Of a stretch of 64,000 bases of DNA, positions 35,997 to 44,897 are shown in pieces (the stretch's first letter is position 1; each line of letters opens with the position of its first letter). The position numbers were made by a program, and so were the translations under genes. The notes under the pieces are model-generated. The model searched no databases and was not told where the DNA came from. It was given only the letters and a program-made list of their open reading frames with translations. The stretch comes from Hyphomicrobiales bacterium (lineage in GTDB: Bacteria > Pseudomonadota > Alphaproteobacteria > Rhizobiales > Aestuariivirgaceae), in assembly GCA_025359215.1 (NCBI GenBank), contig JANYHE010000057.1, forward strand, positions 1 to 64,000, written 5' to 3'.

Positions 35997-37661
35997 ATGA
36001 TTCTAAATCGACGGGCATTCACAGTTTCAGGGCTTTCACTGTTGCTAATGGGCACGGTTTTAAGCCGTGTTGCTAGCGCTTCGGTTCCAATTTCGACGCC
36101 CCTTAATCGTTTAACTTTCGGGGCTTCGCACAATTCTCTGGCGTCTTTTTTGAAGGTGGGCTTGCAGGAATGGCTGGACCGCGAATTGGCAAAACCAGCA
36201 TCTGAGCCGAAGCTTGCTGCAAGGCTTTCCAAAGCAAAGCTGATGATTGAATATGATGCCGACAAAGATGATAAGAATCGAAATTGGAAAGCGCGTAAAG
36301 AATTAATCCCCTATCAATATCTGAATGCCGATGGTGCCGAGCTTTTGCCGCTCTTGGATTATGATAAGTCATTCATGTCCTATGAAGAGCGCATTCGCCC
36401 CGGGCGTGAAGTGCAAGCTGCGGCTTTGATCCGCGCAGTTCATGCAGATGCGCAATTGCGCGAGGTGATCACGCAATTTTGGCATGATCATTTCAATGTG
36501 AATTCACAACGTGACGAACACACGGCAGCCTATTTTGGCCTGTATGATGCCATGCTGCGCGAAAATGCCTTTGGCAATTTTCGGCAAATGCTAGGGGCCG
36601 TTGCGCGCTCACCGTCCATGCTGTTTTACCTCAACAACGAAGCCTCCAAGGCTAGCCCTGCAAATGAAAATTTTGCACGCGAACTTTTTGAGCTGCACAC
36701 ATTGGGGGCAGGCAATTATTTTAATGATCGGACCACGGTGTGGAGTGAAGTGCCGGGTGCCAAGCAGGGCTTGGCTGCGGGATATATTGATCAGGATGTT
36801 TATGAAGCCGCGCGGGCTTTAACGGGGTGGTCGTTCGGCGATGGCCGTTATTTGGCTGAAGGCGACAATGCGCCGAGCACCGGCGAATTTTTGTATATTG
36901 ATGGCTGGCATGACCCCTACCAAAAACGCATTTTAGGCGTTGAATTCAAAGCCAATGCAGCGCCGATGGCTGATGGTGAAAAGCTGTTTGAAATTTTGGC
37001 ACATCACCCCGGCACAGCCAAATTTTTATGCACAAAACTGTGTCGACGCTTGTTGGCTGATGAGCCACCGGAGGCCTTGGTTGAATCGGCGGCCAAAACG
37101 TGGCTGTCTCAGATTGATGCGCCAGACCAAATTGCGCAGGTTATTCGAACTATTGTTTTGTCGCCGGAATTTTCGGCAACGCCGCCACAAAAGTTAAAGC
37201 GGCCCTTTGAGTTTTTAGCATCATTTTACCGTGCCACAGGTGCAGACGTGAGTTCGCCCAGTTTGGGTTATGTGTGGGAACTTTCGAAGGCGGGGTGGAA
37301 CCAACATGAATTCAGGCCACCCACAGGCCATCCCGATAAATCTGATTATTGGGCAAACACCAATCTCATTTCTGGCTATGTTAATCTGGCGCTGAACGCA
37401 CTTGAAGATGGGAATGATGCTGGCAAAGCCAATCTTGCTGCGGCACTTCCTGCCGACAAAACAAAACTTTCTGATGCTGTGCGGCACTGGCTGATGGCCT
37501 TTCAGGGGGATGATCCATCCGATGAAGCTGTCAAGAATATCGTGACATTAGTGGCCGAAAACCCTGAGGAGGCTCTGCCTGATAACTTGCAAGACCGTGA
37601 AAACGTGTTGCGCGGCCTTGTGGCGGCAGCGGCACTGACCCCTCAATTTTTATATCGGTGA
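35997..37661 (+). CDS. DUF1800 family protein, exported
   Basis: 554 residues starting MILNRRAFTVSGLSLLLMG, a twin-arginine type signal followed by a hydrophobic stretch and VASASVP. DUF1800 landmarks include LNRLTFGAS, QFWHDHFNVNS, MLFYLNNEASKASPANENFARELFELHTLG and ALTGWSFGDG. ATG 35997 has GAGGGG 6 bases upstream. The biochemical role of DUF1800 is not established; genes of this family are regularly paired with DUF1501 genes, as here (7 bases apart). Confidence 0.88.
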   Translation: MILNRRAFTVSGLSLLLMGTVLSRVASASVPISTPLNRLTFGASHNSLASFLKVGLQEWLDRELAKPASEPKLAARLSKAKLMIEYDADKDDKNRNWKARKELIPYQYLNADGAELLPLLDYDKSFMSYEERIRPGREVQAAALIRAVHADAQLREVITQFWHDHFNVNSQRDEHTAAYFGLYDAMLRENAFGNFRQMLGAVARSPSMLFYLNNEASKASPANENFARELFELHTLGAGNYFNDRTTVWSEVPGAKQGLAAGYIDQDVYEAARALTGWSFGDGRYLAEGDNAPSTGEFLYIDGWHDPYQKRILGVEFKANAAPMADGEKLFEILAHHPGTAKFLCTKLCRRLLADEPPEALVESAAKTWLSQIDAPDQIAQVIRTIVLSPEFSATPPQKLKRPFEFLASFYRATGADVSSPSLGYVWELSKAGWNQHEFRPPTGHPDKSDYWANTNLISGYVNLALNALEDGNDAGKANLAAALPADKTKLSDAVRHWLMAFQGDDPSDEAVKNIVTLVAENPEEALPDNLQDRENVLRGLVAAAALTPQFLYR

Positions 37662-37668
37662 GGCCCAA

Positions 37669-38814
37669 ATGGAAGATCCAATTTTAGTTGTGGTGTTTTT
37701 GCGCGGTGGGGCTGATGGGCTTTCATTGGTTTCGCCCACGGCTGACAAGAATTATATTGCAGCACGGCCTTCAGATATTCGGGTGGCGCGCAAAGGTGAT
37801 AATGCTGGTCACATTCTAAAGAATGCGAGTGCGGATGTTGATTTTCGGTTTCATTCCCGCGCTAAAGGCTTGGCAGAGCTTTTTGATGCGGGCGAACTGG
37901 CTGTGGTGCATGCGGCGGGTTTGAATAACGGCACACGCAGCCATTTTGATGCTGAAGACCGGATGGAGCGGGCTGCACCCGGAGCCAGTTCATCGGCGGG
38001 TGGATGGTTGGGGCGCTGGGTGAACGCGGTTAATCCACAAGGCATTTTGCCTGTGTTGGCGGTGGGTGCATCTGCGCCAGACAGTTTGCGCGGTGGGGCA
38101 GGGGTTGTGGTGGCCGAGCAGATTGACGCGCTGCGCGTGGCTGGTGGCCAGCATTATTCATCGGCTATTCGCAAACATCTGGCACAACAACTGGGCGGTG
38201 ACAGTGTTTTGGGTGCGCCGGTGAAGCGGCTTTTAAAGTTGAGTGATGTGATTGAGACAAAGGTTTCTCTCAACGAAAACGGCGAAATGCTGCCCTATAA
38301 GCCCGATGTTGAATATCCAAGTGATAATCCACTGAGCACTGCTTTGAAAACAGTGGCCCAGACTATCAAGCTTGACTTGGGCCTTCGTGTTTCCACGGTT
38401 GATTTTGGCAATTGGGATACGCATGTGAACCAAGCTGGCCAACTGAATGATCAGATCGGCACATTATCATCGGCGCTGATGGCTTTTTGGCGTGATCTAG
38501 GCAACCACCGCGACCATGTTTCAGTGGTGGTGATGAGCGAGTTCGGACGTCGATTGAAATCAAACGAATCCGGCGGCACTGATCATGGCCACGGCAATGC
38601 CATAATGATGTTAGGTGCGAATGTGAAAGGCCGTCAGATGTATGGAACGTGGCCGGGCCTTGCGAATGATGCGTTGGATGAAGGCGCAGATTTGGCCATC
38701 ACCACAGATTATCGCACAGTGCTGGCTGAAATGATGGGCAAACACATGGGTTTTGCCGATACAGCAAAGCTGTTTCCAAAATTTGAAAGTCAGAATTTGG
38801 GCTATTTGGCATAA
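37669..38814 (+). CDS. DUF1501 family protein without its own signal peptide
   Basis: 381 residues of the DUF1501 family, related to the sulfatase/alkaline phosphatase fold. Landmarks: VVVFLRGGADGLSLVSP, HAAGLNNGTRSHFDAEDRME, STVDFGNWDTHVNQAGQL, VVVMSEFGRRLKSNESGGTDHGHGNAIMMLG. Most relatives begin with a Tat signal, but this protein begins straight at the fold (MEDPILVVVFLRGG). It may be carried out with the Tat-signal-bearing DUF1800 partner or act in the cytoplasm. No substrate known. Confidence 0.88.
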   Translation: MEDPILVVVFLRGGADGLSLVSPTADKNYIAARPSDIRVARKGDNAGHILKNASADVDFRFHSRAKGLAELFDAGELAVVHAAGLNNGTRSHFDAEDRMERAAPGASSSAGGWLGRWVNAVNPQGILPVLAVGASAPDSLRGGAGVVVAEQIDALRVAGGQHYSSAIRKHLAQQLGGDSVLGAPVKRLLKLSDVIETKVSLNENGEMLPYKPDVEYPSDNPLSTALKTVAQTIKLDLGLRVSTVDFGNWDTHVNQAGQLNDQIGTLSSALMAFWRDLGNHRDHVSVVVMSEFGRRLKSNESGGTDHGHGNAIMMLGANVKGRQMYGTWPGLANDALDEGADLAITTDYRTVLAEMMGKHMGFADTAKLFPKFESQNLGYLA

Positions 38815-38957
38815 TGCAATGATCGCCGCTCCCTTCAGGGCGAGGATGAGAAAAACGACAAAAGCTGTAACCAAAACGAGCATTCAAATTTCCTTTCTTC
38901 GCACACCATAGGGTGAAGAAGGATGGATGTCAAGTATAAAATCCTATAAAAGGAATT

Positions 38958-39866
38958 TTACTCGTTTATTTTTTGCAGTGCGCGAATGCGTTGCGCCAAG
39001 CTGATGACATTGGCCATAGCGCCAGATTTCTTGGCAGGCTCTGGGGCTGGCAAGATGGGAGGGGCCATCATGGCGTCTAATGCTTTGAGTTGTTCGGCCA
39101 TTGCAGCGGATTCACGCTCGGTTTCCGCCAGTTGCTGGTCAAGGTTGGCTTGGCGGCTTCGCGTTTCCATGTTGGCCGTGGTGGTGTTAGGCCCCTGCAA
39201 GGCAAATACCTCGCTCTGATGTTGGCTTGACATTTGCGATGAGATGGACGTGAGCTCGGCAACGCGTTGCAGTAATTTGTTTTCAGGCGGGGTTGAAGAA
39301 GATGTTGGGGTTGCGACCCTTAAGGCCGATTGCAACTCTTGACCGAGATTGCTGACCATAGAATTTTTTTCACGAAGGCTGCTTGATATTTGTGCGATCA
39401 CCGCGCCTTGTTGGGAAAGCTGTGCTTCTTTGTTTGAACCCTCAGCGGTTAATTTTTCAATTGAATCATAACAAGCCGCAAGATCGGCCTTGCTCACTTC
39501 AAGCTGGGCATTGAGAGCAGCAACTTCGCGATCCCTCATTTTTATAGTTTCATCGCGGCGTTCGATATCGGCCATCATCGATTGCACGCGGTTGCGGTGG
39601 CGCGAAACTTCGGCCATCTGCTCTGTCATGCGGCTTTTGATATCTTCCAGGCGCAATTCCAGTTTGCGGCTCATCATGGCGTGGTCGGCACGCAAACGAT
39701 CACGATCTGCCTGAAGTTCAAGCATGGCGACGGGAATTTGTTTGGCTTGACGCCTGGCACCTAGGCGCATGGCCATGTTCCACACTACACGACCGAAAAG
39801 CAAAACCACAATAAATGCGAGTGCAAAACCCAACGCAATTAACATTAGAGTCTCAGTTTGAGACAT
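38958..39866 (-). CDS. Membrane-anchored coiled-coil protein
   Basis: 302-residue protein of unknown function. One N-terminal membrane segment (about residues 8-28, LIALGFALAFIVVLLFGRVVW) is followed by a basic stretch and a long alpha-helical, charged region (about 45-270) with heptad-like spacing, so a coiled coil projecting into the cytoplasm is likely. It resembles conserved hypothetical proteins of Hyphomicrobiales. A perfect TTAA-N7-TTAA CtrA box lies about 85 bases upstream of the start, suggesting cell-cycle controlled expression and possibly an envelope or division role. Confidence 0.75.
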   Translation of the reverse strand: MSQTETLMLIALGFALAFIVVLLFGRVVWNMAMRLGARRQAKQIPVAMLELQADRDRLRADHAMMSRKLELRLEDIKSRMTEQMAEVSRHRNRVQSMMADIERRDETIKMRDREVAALNAQLEVSKADLAACYDSIEKLTAEGSNKEAQLSQQGAVIAQISSSLREKNSMVSNLGQELQSALRVATPTSSSTPPENKLLQRVAELTSISSQMSSQHQSEVFALQGPNTTTANMETRSRQANLDQQLAETERESAAMAEQLKALDAMMAPPILPAPEPAKKSGAMANVISLAQRIRALQKINE

Positions 39867-39950
39867 ATCAACCCCCGAATTTACAAACTGTTAACCTTTG
39901 CCCAATGACGAGCAAAGACTATACCAATCCACTGTGACGAGAGGATATCG

Positions 39951-39965
39951 TTAAAATTTGATTAA
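39951..39965. promoter_or_regulatory. Perfect CtrA-type box
   Basis: TTAA-AATTTGA-TTAA matches the CtrA consensus TTAA-N7-TTAA exactly. It lies 85-99 bases upstream of the coiled-coil gene, with more TTAAG/GTTAAC half-like words nearby (39974 and 39884). CtrA is the master cell-cycle regulator of Alphaproteobacteria, and its phosphorelay component ChpT is encoded 1.6 kb away. Confidence 0.6.
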
Positions 39966-40000
39966 TGCGATGGTTAAGCGCTGAGATATTGAAATATATT

Positions 40001-40597
40001 TCAGAAGGGGTTCCAAGTGGGGCGCTTTGAGTATTTCAGGTAACCAATGTTCGCTCCAAGCCTTGCACCCACGCCCGTGCGGATTGGGGCCATGATAATA
40101 TCATCTTTCTTCTGAAAATTAACACCAAGCCCGCCGACCAGATAGGCCGTGCCTTCAACACCAGCAAATCGTGTGTAAAGATCTTCAGGCGATTGCGAAT
40201 TGTAAACCAATGTCAAAGTGCGAGAGCCATTGCCACCAAAATCAAAGCCCACAGAGGGGCCTTGCCAGAAAATGTGCTTTTTCACGCCACTTTTATAATA
40301 GATTGTGCCTTCACCAAAGCGCAACCCGCCCACAAATGCGCCAGCCCCTTCTTCGCCCACAATATAGGCCGAAGGTTCGCCTTGTTTGCGAAACACATAT
40401 TCTATGGCTTCGGCAAGGCCGCGTGTGGTTTTACCAAAAAACTGGTGGCCTGTTGCAACCATTTCTTCAGCTGAATAGGTATCCCTCGACTGAGGACGCG
40501 ACACGCTATTTGTGGTTTGCGCAAAAACCGTGGTGGCCAAGGTGGAAAGACCAAGCGCTGCGGTTAAAGCCAAAATGCTCAAGCGGGTTTTTTTCAT
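40001..40597 (-). CDS. DUF1134 family exported protein
   Basis: 198 residues with a Sec signal (MKKTRLSILALTAALGLSTLATTVFAQ). The mature part matches DUF1134: YSAEEMVATGHQFFGKTTRGLAEAIEYVF, AFVGGLRFGEGTIYYKSG, IFWQGPSVGFDFGGNGSRT and LVGGLGVNFQ, ending with a glycine-rich TGVGARLGANIGYLKY. This resembles the YSC84/SYLF-type fold that binds lipid in other proteins, which is only a resemblance. Likely periplasmic. Function unknown; widely conserved in Alphaproteobacteria. Confidence 0.88.
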   Translation of the reverse strand: MKKTRLSILALTAALGLSTLATTVFAQTTNSVSRPQSRDTYSAEEMVATGHQFFGKTTRGLAEAIEYVFRKQGEPSAYIVGEEGAGAFVGGLRFGEGTIYYKSGVKKHIFWQGPSVGFDFGGNGSRTLTLVYNSQSPEDLYTRFAGVEGTAYLVGGLGVNFQKKDDIIMAPIRTGVGARLGANIGYLKYSKRPTWNPF

Positions 40598-40688
40598 GGG
40601 GGCATCCTCACATCATATCTGGTGCCTGCTTGCCGCCACAAAGGGGCACAAGCGCGGCTAAAATCCGTCTAAGCTGTGATTTAACGCT

Positions 40689-40702
40689 GCCGAGCTTTCG
40701 GC
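40689..40702. terminator. Weak hairpin downstream of cysQ
   Basis: GCCGA (40689-40693) and TCGGC (40698-40702) form a perfect 5-pair stem with a GCTT loop, 20 bases beyond the cysQ stop. No U-run follows on the minus strand, so it may be only a structural or processing element. Confidence 0.3.
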
Positions 40703-40721
40703 TTGGTTAACGAAATGAAAA

Positions 40722-41507
40722 TTATTGGGCTGAAGCTATAAAAGCGGGGTTATCAAAGCCGCGCTCGCGCTTGCCATAGAGCAGCGGAGAGCCATCGGTA
40801 TTGGTGACTTTGCCTCCAGCCGCCAGCAGAACAGCATGGCCAGCCGCTGTATCCCATTCCATGGTGCGGCCAAACCGTGGGTAAATATCGGCTTTGCCTT
40901 CAGCTAGGTTGCAAAATTTGAGCGATGAGCCCGCGCTGATGATTTCCCTCACGTGCAAATTCGCCAAATAAGCATCTGTCGCGGCATCACGGTGCGAGCG
41001 ACTGGCTAAAACTGTTGCACCTTCAGCTGGAAGTGGGCGGGGAACTAACTTTTGCCATTCAACTTTGGTCAGATCATCATCCGGTTTCAGGAATGCTTTG
41101 GCGCCGCCCTGATTTCTTTCGCCCCAGTAAATGACATTGATTGCAGGCGCATAGACTACACCTAAAATAGGGTGGCCATTTTCAATCAATGCAATATTGA
41201 CGGTGAACTCACCATTGCGGGAGACAAATTCCTTTGTGCCGTCCAAGGGGTCGACCAGGAAAAACTGATTGGAAAATTCTGGAATGTGGCCTGCTGCGGC
41301 CGCTTCTTCGGCAATCACAGGAATGTGCGGCCACAGGCTTTTCAAGCCGGCCAGAATTATGGCTTCCGCTTTTTCGTCTGCCTCAGTTACTGGTGAATGA
41401 TCATCTTTGCTGCGCGCAGAAAAATCTGTGCCATAGATTGCCATGATGGCGCAGGCTGCTTGTTGAGCCAGCATGAGAAGACTGTGAACGGTTTTAGAGG
41501 GTTGCAT
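40722..41507 (-). CDS. cysQ: 3'(2'),5'-bisphosphate nucleotidase CysQ
   Basis: 261-residue inositol-monophosphatase-fold phosphatase that clears 3'-phosphoadenosine 5'-phosphate made in sulfate assimilation. Metal-binding motifs: E67-E68 (IAEEAAA), DPLDGTKEF (D86, D89) and WDTAAGHAVLLAAGG. Start at ATG 41507; an ATG at 41534 in the same frame lacks a ribosome site, and the much longer open frame beyond it is antisense to chpT. Divergent from chpT. Confidence 0.9.
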   Translation of the reverse strand: MQPSKTVHSLLMLAQQAACAIMAIYGTDFSARSKDDHSPVTEADEKAEAIILAGLKSLWPHIPVIAEEAAAAGHIPEFSNQFFLVDPLDGTKEFVSRNGEFTVNIALIENGHPILGVVYAPAINVIYWGERNQGGAKAFLKPDDDLTKVEWQKLVPRPLPAEGATVLASRSHRDAATDAYLANLHVREIISAGSSLKFCNLAEGKADIYPRFGRTMEWDTAAGHAVLLAAGGKVTNTDGSPLLYGKRERGFDNPAFIASAQ

Positions 41508-41604
41508 TGCTTCTCTATGGTCAGTCTTGGGCATGCTCGTCAATGCGGAAATTGTTTTGCTTATTTGATATAGGTAATGGCACGAATCACTTTTGGATAA
41601 ACCC

Positions 41605-42258
41605 ATGACCACTGCTTTGCGCCTTTCTGACCTCGATCTTGCTGCTCTACTTTGTTCTCGCGTGTGCCATGATGTAATTTCACCGGTGGGTGCAATTGCC
41701 AATGGCTTGGAGCTGATGGATGATCCTGAAACGGATGCTGAGCTTCGGGCAACTGCTTTAGACATGGTGCGATCTTCGGCAAAAACGGCAACAGCAAAAC
41801 TCAAGTTTTGCCGCATTGCTTTCGGTGCTGCGGGCTCCGCTGGTGCCATGATTGATATGAGTGAAGCTGGCGAAGTGGCGCGGGCTTTTGTGGGCGAAGA
41901 AAAAGTGAAACTTGAATGGTTGGCCCCACGCGAAAACAGGCCCAAACAAGAAGTGAAGTTAATTTTGAACATGCTGCTGATTGCCCTTGCGGGAATTCCG
42001 CGCGGTGGTGTGGTGACAGTGACGGCTGAAGGCCAAGTGCTAACGGTTCGTGCGCAAGGTGAACGTGCGAAGATCAATGAGGCAATGGCCTCCGCTCTGA
42101 ATGGCACGGCGGATCTTATCACATTAGATGCCCGGTTGGTGCAGCCTTATTACGCGCGTCAACTGGCAGAAGCTGCTGGCCTTAGAATTAAAATGGAAAT
42201 GGAAAGCGAGAACACTGTTGTGGTGTTGGCCCAAACGCCCATGGTGGCGGCCGCCTAA
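41605..42258 (+). CDS. chpT: Histidine phosphotransferase ChpT
   Basis: 217-residue phosphotransfer protein that carries phosphate from the CckA hybrid kinase to CtrA and CpdR in the alphaproteobacterial cell-cycle relay. The phospho-accepting histidine is H22 in LLCSRVCHDVISPVGAIANGLELM, followed by a degenerate ATPase-like domain (LILNMLLIALAGIPRGGVVTV). ATG 41605 is chosen over TTG 41593. Monocistronic in appearance. Its presence supports an alphaproteobacterial host. Confidence 0.9.
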   Translation: MTTALRLSDLDLAALLCSRVCHDVISPVGAIANGLELMDDPETDAELRATALDMVRSSAKTATAKLKFCRIAFGAAGSAGAMIDMSEAGEVARAFVGEEKVKLEWLAPRENRPKQEVKLILNMLLIALAGIPRGGVVTVTAEGQVLTVRAQGERAKINEAMASALNGTADLITLDARLVQPYYARQLAEAAGLRIKMEMESENTVVVLAQTPMVAAA

Positions 42259-42285
42259 GCACTTAAAAAGTTATTCGGTGTCTTC

Positions 42286-43974
42286 CTAGAACTGTGAGTC
42301 CGCTGCCCCTGCAAATGCATCTATCGGGCTCTCCCCTGTAAAGGGCTTTTCGCCGAGTAGGCGTTCGACCACTGCTTTCTGCACGGCATCGATGGTGGAA
42401 TAGGCATTGATGTAGGTGGGCACGCGGGGTGCATCGCCTAAATAATAGGCGTGGCCGAGCGAGACCATGACGGTGGGCACATCATGCCAATAGCGCGCCA
42501 TGCCTGCATCAAATCGTGGGTGCTCTGCCATCCAATCAATATAGATGCGTGAGAGGCCGAGCGAGGACTCGACTGCGAAAATGTATAGCAGCAGATCGGT
42601 GTTTTCTGGTGTTGGTGGTTTTTCAGGGTCAAAATTGCTGAGTGTAAAACCACGGGCTTTGAGTTCATCAGTCAGTACATTCATTTCTTTGCGGGGTGCA
42701 CCGGGGAACAGAGGCGGTGAACCGCGATTGACAACTGTGATACGCTTGTGGCGGGTGAGATCAAGCGGCAGAGTTTGGTTGGTATCTTTCACAAGTGTGA
42801 TTGATTTTCCCGCGACCTCTTGCGCGATCTCAAGATGCTTTTGACTTTTGACAATGGATTTTGCTTCGGCCAAGGGGGGTAAACGTTCATCGAGTGTCTT
42901 CTGGTGCAAGCCGAGCGTGGCCTTCATAGCGAGGATGCGGGTGACAGCATCGTTCAGGCGTTGCTCTGATAGGCGGCCTTCGCGAAGGCCGTTGAGCATG
43001 TGTTGATAATCAGCTTCTTCATTGGTGGTGAAGAGGAAAATATCGCAGCCATTTTCAATCACCTCTGGCACTGAAATGGCGCGGGTTGCCCATGAGGTGA
43101 GGCCTGCCATGGGTGTGGCATCAGAAACAATCAAACCGTTGAAGCCCAATTCATCGCGCAGCAATGTGTTGTTCAATAATTTGGAAACTGATGCTGGCCG
43201 ATAACGCTCCAAGCTTTTGGCCACGCCGTGGTGGGCGGCATAGGCGGGCAGGGCAATGTGGGCGCTCATCACCGTCATCACATCGGCTGCGATCATGGTT
43301 TTATAAATGCGGCCAAACACATCATGCCATGCTTCGACGGTGAGAGGATTAATGGTGGTGACCAGATGCTGGTCGCGCGCATCAAACCCTTCACCGGGCC
43401 AATGCTTGGCGGTGGCGGCAATGCCGTGGCGCTGCAAAGTTTTAATATGCAGTTTGGCTTGCGCGATGATTTTCTCAATGTCTGAACCATAAGACCGTGT
43501 GCCCACAATGGCGCTGGTGGTTTCGCGGTTCACATCCACAACAGGCGTGAAACTCCAATTAAAGCCAAGCGCTTTTGCTTCTTCACAGACGGCGTCTAAT
43601 AGTTTTTTGGACAATTCCAAATCATTGGCTGCGGCAAGGCCCAGTTGATTAGGGAAGCGCAGCATTGAATTTGCACCGTGACCACCGCCTTCAATATCAC
43701 CTGTGATGAACAATGGAACTTCGCTCATCTCCATAAGCATGCGCGTGTTTTTCCACGCGGTTTCAAGATCAGGCCCCATGAAACGATGGATGCCGCCTGC
43801 TGCAAGGCCACCCAGCCTTTGGGCTGTGGCTGCATCATCACCAATCATGATATGCACAAACAGCTGTCTAATTTTTGCTTCGGTCGAAAGCCCATCACGG
43901 GTTTTGCGCACCCAGTTAATATCAGAGAGCGAAAGATTGAATGGAGACAAGGCTAACGAAGTTTCAAGATTCAT
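42286..43974 (-). CDS. Glycoside hydrolase family 3 (NagZ-like beta-N-acetylhexosaminidase)
   Basis: 562-residue GH3 enzyme. The catalytic domain has ITGDIEGGGHGANSM, WSFTPVVDVNRE, AATAKHWPGEGFDARDQH (the KH(F/W)PG motif) and the nucleophile Asp in GLIVSDATPMAGL. The D-x-H type loop after KHWPGEG (residues DARDQH) supports N-acetylglucosaminidase rather than glucosidase activity. A C-terminal extension of about 200 residues distinguishes it from the short NagZ of peptidoglycan recycling. No signal peptide, so cytoplasmic or intracellular turnover of amino-sugar oligomers is likely. Confidence 0.86.
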   Translation of the reverse strand: MNLETSLALSPFNLSLSDINWVRKTRDGLSTEAKIRQLFVHIMIGDDAATAQRLGGLAAGGIHRFMGPDLETAWKNTRMLMEMSEVPLFITGDIEGGGHGANSMLRFPNQLGLAAANDLELSKKLLDAVCEEAKALGFNWSFTPVVDVNRETTSAIVGTRSYGSDIEKIIAQAKLHIKTLQRHGIAATAKHWPGEGFDARDQHLVTTINPLTVEAWHDVFGRIYKTMIAADVMTVMSAHIALPAYAAHHGVAKSLERYRPASVSKLLNNTLLRDELGFNGLIVSDATPMAGLTSWATRAISVPEVIENGCDIFLFTTNEEADYQHMLNGLREGRLSEQRLNDAVTRILAMKATLGLHQKTLDERLPPLAEAKSIVKSQKHLEIAQEVAGKSITLVKDTNQTLPLDLTRHKRITVVNRGSPPLFPGAPRKEMNVLTDELKARGFTLSNFDPEKPPTPENTDLLLYIFAVESSLGLSRIYIDWMAEHPRFDAGMARYWHDVPTVMVSLGHAYYLGDAPRVPTYINAYSTIDAVQKAVVERLLGEKPFTGESPIDAFAGAADSQF

Positions 43975-44030
43975 TTGAGAGATTCCAAATCACTGCATCC
44001 AAATCATATTCAATAGCGTAAAGCCTCACA

Positions 44031-44897
44031 ATGATTAAAGCCATTTACATATTTTGTTTTGCCTTGCTTTTTGGAGGCTTGCTTTATCATTTTGCGGCGC
44101 TGAAAGTTTTCAATTTGTTGATCCCGAAAGATGCAGGCTCTGAGCAAATTGCGCGGGCTGTACCTTATGGACCTGAAGCGCAGCAGAAGTTAGAAATCTA
44201 TCGGCCAACTGGACATGCAGCGGCCTTGCCGGTTTTGATTTTTGTTCATGGCGGATCATGGAAAGATGGCACTGGCCGTGATTATGAGTTTGCGGGTCGG
44301 GCCTTTGCAGCGCAAGGCTTTCTCACTTTGGTGATCAGCTACCGCCTGTTGCCGCAACATGCCTACCCCGACTTTATTGCCGATGTGGCCGTGGCCACGG
44401 CTTGGGCCAACACACACGCAAGCGAATTTGGTGGCGACGGCAAACGGATCTATTTGGTTGGACATTCGGCGGGGGCCTATAACATTGCGCTTGCTGTTCT
44501 TGACAAGCACTACATGCAAGATGCGGGCGTTGATGCATCGACGATTAAGGGCGTTGCTGGCTTGGCTGGCCCTTATGATTTTTTACCACTCGATTCACCC
44601 ACCACGATTGCAACATTTGGCGGCGTTGAAAATTTAGCTGCAACACAGCCGATTAATTTTGCGCGCGCTGATGCGCCACCTTTTTTGTTGCTGCATGGCA
44701 CCGCAGACACAACTGTGATGCCGAAAAACAGCAGGTCCCTTTTCAAACATCTGCAAGATGCAGGTTCAAAAGTGAAATTGATTGAATATCAAAATGTGAG
44801 CCATGTAGGCATTATGTTGGCTGTTGCAAAACCATTGCGTGGCAATGCGCCAACGCTGCAGGATGTGGTGACGTTCTTTAGAGATATTGCGCAATAA
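44031..44897 (+). CDS. Alpha/beta hydrolase, carboxylesterase-like with N-terminal anchor
   Basis: 288 residues. An N-terminal hydrophobic segment (FCFALLFGGLLYHFAALKVFNLL) is a membrane anchor or signal. The hydrolase core has oxyanion motif FVHGGSWKDG, nucleophile Ser in GHSAGAYN, the acid in HGTADTTVMP and catalytic His in NVSHVGIML. The HGGxW form resembles kynurenine formamidase/BD-FAE esterases. Its end overlaps the end of gph by 20 bases on the other strand. Substrate unknown. Confidence 0.86.
   Translation: MIKAIYIFCFALLFGGLLYHFAALKVFNLLIPKDAGSEQIARAVPYGPEAQQKLEIYRPTGHAAALPVLIFVHGGSWKDGTGRDYEFAGRAFAAQGFLTLVISYRLLPQHAYPDFIADVAVATAWANTHASEFGGDGKRIYLVGHSAGAYNIALAVLDKHYMQDAGVDASTIKGVAGLAGPYDFLPLDSPTTIATFGGVENLAATQPINFARADAPPFLLLHGTADTTVMPKNSRSLFKHLQDAGSKVKLIEYQNVSHVGIMLAVAKPLRGNAPTLQDVVTFFRDIAQ

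Noticed and set aside
38611-38883. Minus-strand frame starting MLVLVTAFVVFLILALKG with a fair ribosome site (AAGGA)
   Set aside because: Only the first ~23 codons lie outside the DUF1501 gene; the rest is antisense to well-conserved coding sequence and looks like random residues. A tiny membrane peptide is possible but not supported.
41508-42122. Long N-terminal extension of cysQ
   Set aside because: The extension is antisense to chpT, rich in Ala/Ser/Arg as shadow frames are, and CysQ proteins have the length given by the ATG at 41507.
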